Assembly: GCA_036320915.1 (NCBI GenBank)
Contig: JAXBDG010000004.1
Location: 1,736,001-1,800,000, forward strand
Length of the DNA: 64,000 bases
Reading direction: 5' to 3'
Origin: Linnemannia elongata
Taxonomy: Eukaryota; Mortierellomycota; Mortierellomycetes; Mortierellales; Mortierellaceae
A model generated the notes under the pieces. That model was not told the origin of the DNA and did no database searches. It was given only the letters and a program-made list of their open reading frames with translations. Every line of letters starts with the position of its first letter. Positions within the stretch are counted from its first letter, which is position 1. Made by a program: the position numbers and the translations under genes. This document shows positions 36,681-47,739 of this stretch, in pieces.

Positions 36681-36900
36681 GGACCAGGATACCGGAGTGG
36701 AGGAAGAGCTCTCAACATGATTAAAAGAAACCATTTAGATATTTATCCGGGATTTGTTGCTGCAGGAACAGGATGTGCATGTTTGTTATTTTGATGCGCG
36801 TTGTTTATTTTTGTGGGTATTTTTTTAATGGTGGGATAAAGAAGTGGAAACAAAGAAATCAAGGAAGAAGGGGTATTCTGAGGAAGGGCCTCATCTGGTA

Positions 36901-39085
36901 TTAAACACCGCAAGATGAGTCCAAAGTCTTTTGGAGGGCGTAGATCAGAGACTCGTCGTCAGAGAGGGACTGCAGGAATGGAAGCCAGACCTCCATGTTC
37001 GCTACGATGCTCTTTTGATAGAACTTGACCGCATATTTTACAGTCCAGCCATTGCGGGGTAAAGCATGCACTTCTTCGTGGTTCTTCACTTTACAGTTCG
37101 AATTTTCGCACTCGAATTTACCCACGACTTTGTTATAGTTAGAGTCGCGGTAGATGCAGTGGATAATTTTTTCGAAGAGCCAGATAAAGGGTATGACCTC
37201 TCTCGCTTCCTTTTCTGTGGGTTTGTTGCTTGCAGGGAAGATGGCTACTGGTCGGCAATAACTACCACTAGTCACCTTTCTACCGCGAGTCACCTTTCTA
37301 CCCTGAGTCGCCTTTTTGGGCCGAGTCACCTTTCCGCGGACGTCGCACTCTCGATGGTACTGTACGAAACGGTTCCCTCCCGTGGTGTGGCCCATTTTGA
37401 GGGCCAGATACTCCTTCTCTACTGAAGGAAAATGAGTGCAAAAAATGTGAATGAAAAGGGTAAGCATACTGTTTTAATCCCTAGGCGGGAGAAAAAAGCT
37501 TAAGAACATACAAATAAATGAAAAAAATCTGCCAACGTATTCATGCGAATGGGATTTCAAGTAACAGTCTTTACCTTCCTTCTGGTTACAGAAGTAACGT
37601 ATGATGTAGAGAAAGCCCTTCTTAACATAAAGTAGATTGGTGGTTGACATCCCGAGTCCGCTAAGGCTCTTCTCCGTGACTTTCCGTTTCTGGAAAAGAG
37701 TTTGCCAATACTTTTGAATCAGGTCCAGGAGCTCGTCTTGCAGCTTCTGCGGATACGTTTCTGCAAGGTCTAGGTCAAACCAAAACAGAAACAAAAAAAG
37801 CATAAAATAAAATTAAAAGATAGCCAGTTAGCCTTGACTAAAGAAATATTACACGAAATAAAGTGAGCTTGGATGAATGAATGAACAAGAGAGTGGGTGA
37901 TTTGTTACCTTTGAAGTCCTTCACAAGGAGAATCGAGATGTATTGGTTGTGGTAAACGAAGTCACCGTGTGTACTGTGCCGACCACAAATATGGGGTCCG
38001 CTTCTGACTGTCAACACTCTACTTGTGCATCGGCGTCCTAGCTCAGGGTCCACGAAAGAGCAGGTATTGATAGGAGTGTCGATGACGGAATGTGAAGGTG
38101 TGTGCTCCTCGGCTGATGGTGTTTCGTCGGTGGCGCTTGAGTGGGCCACAGTCTTCTCAGGCACAGTTGTAGTGATGGTGCTGTCCGCAAGGGCACTGGA
38201 TATGGCGTCGACAGGGGCGGCAGAGGACGCTTCAGCAGTGACAGTAACGGATACGTTCTCGACAGGAACAACAGAGAGCGACTCAACAGGGCCGGCAGTG
38301 GGCGACTCGACAGAATGGACAATGTCTTGCGCGGCTGCAATAGCATTGGAAACGACGACATCCTCTGCAGTAGCGATAATGGTCTCCTCCACAGGGGTAA
38401 GAGTATCAACTATAGTTGTGGTGGTAGCGGTGGTGGAAGCAGTACGCTCCTCAACGTCGATACCATCGGCCAAGGCGGTGCTCTCGCTTACGGCGCCAGT
38501 CGCATCAGCAGTCGTAGGTTTGAGTGCAGCGGTAGAATCGACGACATCATTGGCGCTAGAATCGACGACATCATCAGCGGCAGAGTCACTCTCAGAAGCG
38601 GTACCACCGCTAACAATTGCAGCGTCAGGTGTGTCTGCAGAGGCGACAATAGAGGCGGCAGGTGTGTCGGCAGAGACGACAGTAGAGGCGACAGAAGAGG
38701 CGAGGGTATCGTCTTCTATAGTTGCAGTGTTTGTAGCGACAGTGGTAGTGTCATCACCGGTAGCGTCGTTACTCTGGGTGTCAGCCGGAGTCACGTAGCC
38801 TTTACTGTGGATCTCAGAAACGCCAATTGAGTCGTCGGAAGGAAGGGAAATGGCGTGGGTGTTGTCTACAGAAATAAGGTTGCCCTTCTTCTCGGTTTCA
38901 GCGGTTTCGCCAGAAGAGGGGAATTTTTCATCCGAGAATTCGGCAGCCGGACTGTATGGCTCTTGTACGTGGTCACTGAAAACCACGTGTTCACGGTCTG
39001 GAGCCATATTAGCGTCGTTGGCGCCTCCGGGACTTGGAGGAGGAGTCGAAGGTAGGTCAATGGTTTGAAGGATTGGGGCAGACAT
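36901..39085 (-). CDS. T5orf172/DUF1766-like protein with Cys motif
   Basis: Exons 39085-37909, 37769-37575, 37421-36901; 630 aa. Residues 1-335 are Ala/Thr/Val/Ser/Asp-rich low complexity with near-repeats (SADTPAASIVASADTPDAAI). A Cys/His motif follows from residue 342: C...GRRCTSR...ICGRHSTHGDFVYHN. The third exon has the T5orf172 pattern, a GIY-YIG-nuclease-related fold: EYLALKMGHTTGGNRFVQYHRE, then FEKIIHCIYRD, a Cys pair, and HEEVHALPRNGWTVKYAV, corresponding to the conserved E..IH.EL...H.E.F core. Between the halves sits a run of basic repeats (KVTRGRKVTSG) coded at 37270-37338. Fungal members include S. pombe Mug113; role unknown. Two AG acceptors 3 nt apart are usable for exon 3; the upstream one in transcription order is listed. 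Its neighbourhood holds degenerate partial copies. Confidence 0.68.
37270..37338 (-). repeat. Short tandem repeats within the T5orf172-like CDS
   Basis: Four imperfect 18-base units (core GTCACCTTTCTACC on the plus strand) encode KVT/GRKVT repeats, adding a strongly basic patch between the two domains. Confidence 0.8.
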
Positions 39086-39245
39086 TCTTAAGAGTAGAGA
39101 TGTGAGATAACTTATTTGAACAATAGGTAGAGTTTGATAGTAGACTAGGATAGGCTGCTTGAGTAGGAATAAAAGAGAGGAAGTATAAGAAGAAAAAACG
39201 TGCTAATAGAGGTATATCGCCTTGCTTTTATGGGAGAAAAAAAAG
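39086..39245. promoter_or_regulatory. Probable promoter of T5orf172-like gene
   Basis: AT-rich 160-bp stretch between the start codon and the first degenerate repeat unit. No coding signal. Confidence 0.4.
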
Positions 39246-39324
39246 CAATGCTTAGCATGCGGCAAACTCAATGATTCGCGCCTCTTTAAACACTGCGCCC
39301 TCCTGACTCAAGTCATCAGACGCG

Positions 39325-39432
39325 ACAACAACAATAACAACAACAACAATAATAATAATAATAACAACAACAATAACAACGACAGCAATAGCAATACTAG
39401 TAATAACAATAGCAATAACAACCATAATAACA
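39325..39432 (+). repeat. AAC/AAT microsatellite
   Basis: About 108 bases of interspersed AAC and AAT units inside repeat copy 1; absent from copy 2, so it expanded after the duplication or was lost from the second copy. Confidence 0.9.
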
Positions 39433-39618
39433 CAAAACACAAGGAAGGGCCATATCTTTTCTCTCCCGTAGATGCATTGACGATCGAAAGCGAATGGCGA
39501 ATGCAAGTGCAATGAAGTCATTTGTTAGACTCAAGAGAAGATAGAACAAAAAAGAAGGATTCGCATTGCCAAAAGAACAATTTTCTCGACTATGATCCTG
39601 CATTGCTTGTTTGTGTAT

Positions 39619-39620
<2 letters not shown>

Positions 39621-39656
<36 letters not shown>
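39621..39656 (+). repeat. Poly(T) run, 36 bases
   Basis: Near the right end of repeat copy 1; the matching position in copy 2 (about 39999-40013) has only a short T-rich stretch. Confidence 0.95.
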
Positions 39657-39708
39657 CGTGTTGACAATCAATTCTACCATAGTTTTTGAAGCAGGCGAAA
39701 ACTGCATT

Positions 39709-40018
39709 CTTTGTTTATCCTCAAATACATGACAACAAGGTGCGTAGCTTGCGGCAAACGCGCTTCTTAAAAACTGCGGCCCTCCCGACTCAAGTCATCT
39801 ATCGAAATAAAAACAACACAAACAACTCAGAGGTGCCATGTCTCTACTCTCCCATAGATGCATTGACGATCGAGGGCGAATGGCGAATGAAGGTGCAATA
39901 GAGTCATTTTTTAGACTCAGGAGCAAAGAGACCAAAAAAGAAGGAATCAGATTGCCAAAGGAACCATTTTCTCCTATGATCCTGCATTGCTTGTTTGTTG
40001 ATTTTTTTTTCTTTTCGT
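39709..40018. repeat. Diverged tandem repeat, copy 2
   Basis: Second copy of the unit at 39246. A third partial copy starts at 40019, where TTGACAGTCAATT matches TTGACAATCAATT at 39661. On the minus strand both full copies contain a similar open frame (shared FGN..PSFL, LLLSL, RSSMHL segments) that I do not regard as a proven gene. Confidence 0.8.
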
Positions 40019-40191
40019 GTTGACAGTCAATTAAACCGTAGTTTTGGCGTAGACACAAACTGTATCCTTCATATCTATCCCCAAGTCCAAGACAATAAGA
40101 AGAAAAATGCAATACTGTGAAGACAACAATGATGGTGCTTTCTACTTTTATTTTAGGAATCGGAACAAGTTAAAGGAACTTTGTATCTCCT

Positions 40192-40600
40192 CTAGCGTAC
40201 CTGCTGAAGAGCATGCTTCAGACAGCTAGAGCCAATCTCGGACCCAAGGGGCCTGAAAACGGTTCCCAACAACTGATATCTTCCTGGATACGATTCGGCA
40301 CAGCCTTCCTTCCTTGTAGAACGATATGTCCGTCCCTTCCCGTCGATAGGAAAGATCTCCCTGATGAAGGAAATACAAAATGACACTACGAAGAGAGCAT
40401 GAATGAAGGAATAAACTGGCGAATGACCTGTTACCTTCAAGGTTCTTGACAATGAGATCGAGATATGTTCGTTGTAGTAAACGAAACCACCGTGTGATCC
40501 GTTCGTATTATGGCACTGAAAATAGGATACACTGTTGACTGTCAGCACACTACTGGTGCATCGGCGTCCTAGCTTATGGTTCACGTAAGAGTCAACCTGT
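40192..40600 (-). pseudogene. Broken partial copy of the T5orf172-like gene
   Basis: On the minus strand the interval 40600-40430 matches the end of exon 1 of the neighbouring gene: LGRRCTSSVLTV against LGRRCTSRVLTV, then HGGFVYYNEHISI against HGDFVYHNQYISI, with a GTAACA donor at the same place. The first Cys of the motif is lost and the acidic N-terminus is absent. Downstream, AESYP resembles the AETYP start of exon 2, but the rest does not follow. No T5orf172 core is found. It is read as a decayed tandem duplicate. Confidence 0.65.
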
Positions 40601-41119
40601 TTGACTCTAAGGAGATACCAATGCGCGCCGTCCTAGCATCGTCGACAACTGGGCGTCCGACGTTCATGGCGCGAGTTGACGTTGGCGCATACTACCTTGA
40701 TCTAATGTAAGTGCGTCATGTTGGTCTCACACAGGTTCAGCGTCCTTGCATCTTGGAAAGCTGGACCTCCAATGTTCAAGGCGCAGGTTATATATTGCCG
40801 CATACTGGACTTCTATTATTCCCACCGCATTACGCGCTGCTTTATCGGCATTCATCCACCTTGGGCTTATGCAGGTGCGGCGCGTAGGTTTCATGTACAC
40901 CGCGCATTCGTTCCCAGGATATTGTACCGTGCAAAGAGACGCAACTATGAATGGCCACTCCGTTGGGCGCGTTTTTCAACTCAAGCATTTTTTTTCATCG
41001 TTCTGAACAGCCTGAACGAGAACCATTTGGATTTCGCTTATCCTCCCCAATTTCATGCGCTTTATTCACCAAACACATATCCGTTTCACTCACCACTTCC
41101 CCCCCCCCCGTTATTCACC
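40601..41119. other. Intergenic DNA with a short duplicated segment
   Basis: The blocks 40628-40692 and 40741-40808 are diverged copies of one another (both begin CGTCCT.GCATC and end CGCATACT). The right end (41040-41119) is a C/T-rich leader leading to the ATG at 41120, with a run of C at 41099-41109. Confidence 0.55.
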
Positions 41120-41364
41120 ATGAATTCCGCGGCTTACCGTTGCTCTTGCTCTCGCCACCAGTGCCTTTGCCGCGCCCAAAGCCGAGGTTGTCAACGGTGG
41201 CGGTGACGTGCAAATTGACGAGACCTGTTATCGTGGGAGCAGCTGTTCTGACCATTTGTCCAGATTGTGTGAGAACTATTGCGGAGATCGCAATTCTCTC
41301 ATACGATATGACGGCTAGTGGCTGCGGATGATTCAGCAAGAAGTTCTGCTGCAACCGGAACTAA
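41120..41364 (+). pseudogene. Decayed gene for a small secreted cysteine-rich peptide
   Basis: A frame beginning at 41139 encodes a signal-peptide-like VALALATSAFA followed by a short pro-region and a mature-looking part with Cys at 41226, 41244, 41268 and 41280, reminiscent of small secreted Cys-rich or defensin-like fungal peptides. The only nearby ATG (41120) with a suitable leader is in a different frame. The Cys frame stops at TAG 41316, while further cysteine codons (41323, 41347, 41350) continue in another frame, itself interrupted by TGA 41329 and ending at 41362. At least two frame breaks and an internal stop are therefore present. Either the gene is dead or the assembly has indels here. 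The original family cannot be named with confidence. Confidence 0.5.
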
Positions 41365-42729
41365 GCAATGGCCCACTACTCTTTACGGTGACCCGCTGTT
41401 CTTCTCAGTGACCCACTACCTTAGTCACTAGCCCCAACTCTACTCCAGGTGTTTTCAATCAAGGTCCCGTCTCTCTTTATCTCTCTTATTGAAAGGAAAC
41501 AATAAAAGATTGATACGTCGTTCACTTGCTAATGTTTAACATGCTATTTCAATCTGGTTATGGGAACCGGGTTGAGCAATTTATCATATTGTAGTTACGT
41601 GGTGTCGCACGCGATCAAAAAAATGCAGTCCCACCATGTGCTCCGATTTAGAGGCTTTGCATTGATCGCAGATTTAATGTCCAACGGCCGCTTTTTTCTT
41701 TTAATGTTTGAAAACATAATATCTACGCCTATCTGTTTCAGCTCAATCAATCAATGGCAAAAATCTGGCATGAAACTGCGTTTCTTTTAGCATCATGCTA
41801 CTACATAGGGTAGCATTCATACCTGAAAAAGAGCGACACGCCCACTAGAGCGGAGGGCGTAAGAAGCCATAGGTGTACAAAACCTCTTGACGCAAGATCA
41901 CACACAGTTTGTTGGCGCGACTTTCTCTTTCTTAAATATCACAGGCATTCATGCGGTGTAGACAAATCAAAAAACCCTTTCCAAGGCCAACACAGCGCGT
42001 CATGACGACAAGAACGACAGCATACTCTAACGGATACATACCCATCGCTCATACCCTCCTCCAACCTCAGCTTCGAACGTCACTGATATTCATGTAGTTT
42101 TATTACTACCACAAGCAAGGTATTGCGAAGCCAAACGGGCTCTGCCAACAGAAGAATGAGAAAAAATCCCAGCCGAATACATAAACAACAAGTCAGGCTA
42201 AACAACTCCAGGCGGACACTCAAATCCTGTAGTCCAGTACCATTTGAAGATACTTGACCTTATGTGGAGTCCGAGATCAAACAGAAACCAACTCAGCGAG
42301 TGATGGCGGAGAGAGGAGAGGTGAGAAGAGGCGAGCGAACGTCTGTATGAATATATGTTAGGGTTAACTAGCAGCATGTGGCATAATAGCAGGGTAAAGT
42401 GACAATACTCATGTGGAGTTATTGGGCCATCACTTTGTAAAAGATAGAGATCCGCGGCGGTTGTTATAAAGGTAATAGAGAGGATGCGCATGCCATTAAA
42501 TTGCTGCATCGAGGAAGATGAAGGATAGTCCTCGGCTGACTTCAAGGGTTCATTTTGTTTGTGCTGGATTTGTGTTTTGCGTAAGGACCGTACGACAATA
42601 CCAACAACAACAACAAGAGCCTACATTCCAACAGCCATCTTATACAAAAGGTGCGGTTGGTGCCATCCGAAATGACGCTTCTATCATTGCTTGTCAGGAT
42701 GGTCATTGCTAATGGATGGTCTACCTCGA

Positions 42730-42730
<1 letters not shown>

Positions 42731-42769
<39 letters not shown>
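42731..42769 (+). repeat. Poly(A) run, 39 bases
   Basis: Uninterrupted A tract in gene-poor DNA. Confidence 0.95.
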
Positions 42770-42774
<5 letters not shown>

Positions 42775-43921
42775 TCTAGACAGGGGAATGACATGTGTAA
42801 ATGTGGCAAATGAGGTGTTGTCCCTAAACTATCCCTCCATTGTTGGTGATACAGATACAATCAGGCAAAGTTAAGGACTCAACAGAGACAGCCGATTCTA
42901 TCCTTCTCACCTTCGGTCGAGAGCAAACGTGGTTCAAGAACAAGTAAGAGAAGACAAGAAGAGGGATGCTTGGTCCTTTCCTGTGTTGATCCATCGTTCC
43001 TTGTTTGTCCCTTCGGCTCCCGCCTTACAAAGACACAAACAAACAAACAAAAAAAAATAGTACCATCATGCTCGCATATTTTTGTTTATCCTACTGCCTG
43101 AGTGTTATGCAATTGAAGTACAAAAACCGTAATAAAGACAAAAAATAACAAATGTGTACAACGATGCCGATTGTTGTTGTTCTGGTTGGTATGCTTTTAG
43201 TGACCTTTGAACCCTGGGAAAGTAGAAGCCCACGTTGTAACGCATGTGTCCTTGTGCAAGCATACAAGATATCCACCACTCGACCTAGCAAAAATTCCTT
43301 TTGTGCAGAAAAAAAAGTCTTTTCTTCACACCTGACCGTAAAAGTGTGGGTTGAGGAGGAGGGGGCAACCAAATGGGCGCTTGGGAGTGGTGGAGAGGAG
43401 AGGCAAGGGCGCTCAATTATGTATGCCAGCAACTCCGGCAGCCTGTAAACCTTGTTCACCCATATCGTTGTTCGTTTTTCTCCACTGGGCAGAGCGGTCG
43501 CGATTTGAATCACCCCATAGCGCTCTCTCTCTCCCACACGGAAGCGGACGAATGCTTACTGTACTGAAGAACAAAATAGGCATATTCATATGTTTCGCCG
43601 GACTCGCTGTAAGAGAAGAAAGGACCATGGGCCTCTCTCTCCCTCGCTTGACTCTGAGACCCAAAATATGCAGAGCCAAGGCGCAACTAGGGATACAAAA
43701 AGGCGAATGGCAGGTTGCTTGACTGACACTCGTGTTAAACATCTGCATTGTAGCTGCTCACTTACTTTATTCTTTTTCAAATCAGTCAGAAGGATTAGTT
43801 TTCAAAGAAAGAAAAAACTTTGCGAGAGAAGGAAAAGAAGAAAGAGAGTGCTCTCAGGATTCTCTTCTGCAGGCAGTCAACAGGCAGTGGATGGGATGGG
43901 ATGGGATGGGATGCTCTCTGG

Positions 43922-44095
43922 TTTTTTTTTTTTTTTTTTTTTTTTTTTTCTCCCTCACTCCCCTGATCACTTCCAGCCAGTAGAATCCTCCCCCTGACTT
44001 GCCTCTAATTCAGGCACAATCCGCTCGAACTCGTCTGCCTCACAAACGAAAACAAGAGGCTCTGTCCCTCGAATGAACCTTTTTTGAGCTGGTTC
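43922..44095 (-). other. Coding-like tail plus stop plus poly(A), possible retroposed fragment
   Basis: Read on the minus strand, 44095-43967 is an open, acidic, protein-like segment (VFVCEADEFERIVPELEA) ending at a TGA. It is followed by about 17 bases and a 28-base poly(A) run (43949-43922). No upstream exon was found. This is the look of a 5'-truncated processed copy, but long A runs are common in this genome, so coincidence is possible. Confidence 0.25.
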
Positions 44096-44820
44096 AAACA
44101 ACAACGTTAGCCAAACTTCGATCATGATAAACAAGACAGCATTCGGATACAATAGATACATAGAGTTTGAATACAAAGTGCCGATATACAACTAACCCGC
44201 CCCATTAGAGAAGGAAGAGGAATGGATGAGCTGACAACTCAAGACAAGTGCAAACAACACTGAGCAAAGCATATGAGAGAGAAAAAAGAAATGAACAATG
44301 TTGTAGTAGAGCTATATGGAGCGAGTGAGAAATAAGAATTTAGACAGAGTGGCCAGCTCATGTCATTATTGCTTATATGTATGTATGTTGGTGGCTACTT
44401 GTTTCTGTGTATTCTGCTTACTCTGTATTTGCCCGGTTCTGTCTCTCTTGGTTGTTCTCCCTTGGTACTTCTCTTCCCTCCTCTTTTCTACTCTTCGTTC
44501 TTTCTCTCTCTTTTCTTTTCTCTTCTTTTCTCTTTTTGTTCCTTTGATCCCGATCGACCGCCCCTTCCGTCGCCCATCCCCTCCCTGTGCCCCTTGATCC
44601 TTCCCCCCTTTCCATCTTCCACAGACCATCTCTCCCCCTCCCCTCCCCCCTCGGTACCTGGATCCCACTCACCTCATCCTCCGACCCACACTTTCTCTCT
44701 CTCCCCCTTACCCTTCACCTCCCATCCTCCCCTCCTTTACGACCCATACCTAATCCCCTTAGATCCTATCGTTCTTACCAGCACCAGTCGATCTACACCA
44801 AACACTAATTTTCATACATC

Positions 44821-47360
44821 ATGTCCACGGGATCCAACGAACACCTCACAGAAAAGGCTGCAGCACACAAGGCATCCTCCTCCTCGGAGGATCTCCCTTA
44901 CTCGGCCAAGGAAACGGAGTACAACGATGACAAAGACGACGGCTTTGACGAGTACGATGAGGAGTATGGTCATGCTGCCGAGAAACGCGTCCGGTTCTAC
45001 AAGACCAAGCGTTTCTGGATCAGGTGCCTTGTCATCCTCGTCATTCTCCTTGCCATTCTCATCCCCCTTATCATTTTTGTCATTCTCCCCAAGCTGGTTC
45101 AGTCCATCGTTAACCACTCTGAGATGTCGATGAACCAGCTCAACATGACTGATGCCTCTGAGACCGGTATGAAGGTCTCCCTCACTGGAGGCATCTCCAA
45201 CGCCGGTATCTTCCCCGCCACAATTGAGTTCCCTGAACCCATCATTGTCTCGTGGGAAGGCCACAAGCTCGGTAGCATGAAGATGTCTGCCGTCAAAGCC
45301 TCAGGCGGCAGTGCCACCATCGTCGACTCTACTACCTTCACCATCATTGACAAGGAGGCCTTTGGCACCTTTGCCAAAGAGATGGTACGCCCACATTGCT
45401 TTGTTTATCGTCCATGCCCAATGTGCAATGTTGATTGCCATCGTTAAAGGAGTGTGATGCTTGAAAATTGAAATTTAATATGATTTTGTATTCCCCGCAT
45501 CGAACTGCTGCTGACTGTTGCGAATTAACTCTGTCGTTATAGTTGTCGATCGAGCACTTCACCTGGACTTTGACCTCCACCGTCCAGGTCCACGCCGTTG
45601 GCCGTGTCATCAAGGACATCAACCTCACCAAGGAGCTCAAGATGCTCGGCATGAACGGCTTCGGTAAGGTGACCATCGACTCCTTCACCATGCCTGGTGA
45701 TGCCCCCAACAACGGCGGTGCCTACGTTCGCCTTGTCACCTCCATGAACAACCCCTCACCCATTGGTATGGTCCTCGGAACCATGGCTCTCGATATGTTC
45801 TACCAGGGCACTTTCCTCGGACAGGTCACCGCCCAGAATGCCGTCCTTGTTGGTGGCTCGCCCTCTCCTTTGGTTCTCGAGGGCATCCTCGTCCGCCAGA
45901 CTAACCAGACCGACCTCGATAACATCTCCGTCCTGATGTCCAACTTCTTGGGCGGTAAGGTCACCATGACCAGCGCCAAGGGTGTCTCTGTCAAGCCTGA
46001 TGGTGTCACCGCTGTCTCCTGGTTGAGCAACGGCTTGTTGGCTCTCACCCTCAATGTCCCTCTTGTGTCCCCCGTCCCCTTGAACGTCATTCGTGACATC
46101 AGCATCAAGGATATGGGCATGGTCTTCAACCCTGCCAACCCTTTTGTCCCCACTGCCAGCTCTAACACAGTCACCGCCGGTTTCAAGCTTCCCTTCAACA
46201 TTACCGTCGGTATGACAAACGTCAGCAACACCATGTCCATCCACTACAAGGGCAAGACCCTCGCCAACATTGATACTGCCGTTTGGGCCGAGGCTCGCTC
46301 AGATATCGCTGCTGGCATCATCACCTTTGGCTTGCCCCCTTCACCTCTCGTTGTCCAGGAGGATGCCAAGGAGGAGTTTGGCCAGTTCGTCGCCGACTTG
46401 ACCGTCAACCAGGAGCAGAGCTTTGCTGTTACTGGTCTTGCTAGCGCCATCTCGACCACCCCTATCGGAACCGTCAAGTTGACCGGTATCCCTTTTAACT
46501 CTAACGTTACCATGACCGGTCTCAACTTTAACGCCATTGATGCTGCGGTCACAAACGTCATTGTCAGCGGAGGAAACGAGGACCACATCATCATGAACCA
46601 GACTGTGGCCCTCCCCAACGCCTCCAACTTGACCGTTTCTGGAGGCAGCGTCCTCTTGACCGTCTACGACAAGGTCACTGACCAGTACCTTGGAGAGCTC
46701 TCCATCCCCAACTTGAACGTCGTTCCCGGTGCCAACCCCACGCCTACCAACTTCCTCTTCCACCCCAAGAACACCACCCTTCGTGACCAGTTCTTGAGCG
46801 AGTACCTGACTGGCGCTGTTTTCCCTCTCAAGGTTGTTGGTACCAAGGATTCAACCGCAACTGTTGAGTTGAAGCAAGCCATGTCCCAAGTTACTATCTC
46901 ATCCTCTGCTCCCGGATTGATGCCCCCACCCAACCTGGTTGTCTCTGGCACAGCCGTCTCGACCATTGGCACCTTGGTCGGCAACCGCCAGACCACCACC
47001 ACTGTCAACATGATCAACCCCTTGGCCACCGACCTCTACATCAGCGGTCAGGTTACCCAGGTCACTTGGAAGGGTAACTTCTTTGGTACTATTGATGCCA
47101 AGTACGAGCAAGTCGTCCCAGCCAAGGGTACTGCCAGCACCCCTTCGCTGATCTTGCAGCATCCGTCGGGTCTCGAATTTGGTCTCTTCTTGACGACGCA
47201 GTTCGTTACCTCGTACCCCCTGATTGCTCTTGGTGGTGCTATGGTTCCTTTTGACTTGGATGTTTTGATGAGCGTCCGTGTTGGAGGTCCCAACGGATAC
47301 CCTGCTACCATCCACTACAAGCAGACCCAAGAGATTCTTACCAAGATGTCTCTGTTCTAA
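44821..47360 (+). CDS. DUF3712 single-pass membrane protein (Tag1-like)
   Basis: Exons 44821-45384 and 45543-47360; 793 aa. An acidic cytosolic N-terminus of about 65 residues is followed by one strong membrane helix (IRCLVILVILLAILIPLIIFVI, residues about 67-90) and a 700-residue exoplasmic region. That region is built of repeated beta-rich modules of LEA-like/DUF3712 type (TLASTIQ-like strands such as GTVKLTGIPFNSNVTMTGLNF, PSPLVVQ and GELSIPNLNVV). Many N-x-S/T sites suit a lumenal, vacuolar or cell-surface location. Fungal DUF3712 proteins include vacuolar-membrane proteins such as yeast Tag1, linked to autophagy termination; that function is inference here. There are few introns and strong codon bias (C-ending codons), which suggests high expression. 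Confidence 0.8.
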
Positions 47361-47739
47361 AAGAGAGGATGGCGACGATAATGTTTCATAGATAGATAAT
47401 AATGAAAAGCTGTACACTTACTGCATTAAAGCGCATGGTCCTTTTAAGATATTCCAAGTACCAGCTAGCTGACAAAAGCCTATCGCTTGGGACGCGTTCC
47501 TGAGATATTTTCTTGTGGGAGATTTGGTGTTGATGTTAGTGGCTTAGCAATTAAACCTGTCGCCTCCTTTTCTTTTTTTTCTTTTTTTTTTCTTCTGTGT
47601 TGTTGGTTGACAAAGCAGCACATACCTCCAGGAGACTGTCCCCCTTTACACATACTTAAACCCTAGCTCCACCTTTTTATTTCATTCCTTATTACATTCC
47701 CCCTTACACTCCTACTCTCACACATACAGGCATCGCATC
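47361..47739. promoter_or_regulatory. DUF3712 terminator region and DBP7 promoter
   Basis: Has T-rich runs near 47570-47592 and a TATA-like stretch near 47677. No gene. Confidence 0.45.

Larger units (their letters stand above)
39246..39659. repeat. Diverged tandem repeat, copy 1
   Basis: Shares blocks in the same order with 39709-40018: the GCGGCAAAC segment, the ACTCAAGTCATC segment, the GATGCATTGACGATCGA block, the AATGGCGAATG block and the GATCCTGCATTGCTTGTTTG block. Copy 1 carries an AAC/AAT microsatellite (39325-39432) and a 36-base T run that copy 2 lacks. Confidence 0.85.
41365..44820. other. 3.4-kb region with no convincing gene
   Basis: Contains poly(A)/(T) runs, an AATAAA near 41500 and, on the left, the tail of the decayed peptide locus. 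Open frames of 60-150 residues on both strands lack recognisable domains, intron structure or coding-like composition, except a short minus-strand segment at 43967-44095. The right end (44430-44820) is a C/T-rich leader for the DUF3712 gene. Confidence 0.5.

Noticed and set aside
38025..38830. Large plus-strand frames over the T5orf172-like exon 1
   Set aside because: Antisense shadows of the Ala/Thr/Val-rich low-complexity region.
39252..40112. Similar minus-strand frames in the two repeat copies as a gene pair
   Set aside because: They share sequence because the DNA is repeated; stops, lack of a start context and a microsatellite inside one copy argue against a functional gene.
42198..42545. 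115-residue minus-strand frame
   Set aside because: No recognisable motif, no leader or intron context, composition like the surrounding intergenic DNA.
43091..43748. Frames of 98-148 residues on both strands
   Set aside because: Overlap one another on opposite strands, have no domain signal and sit in gene-poor DNA.
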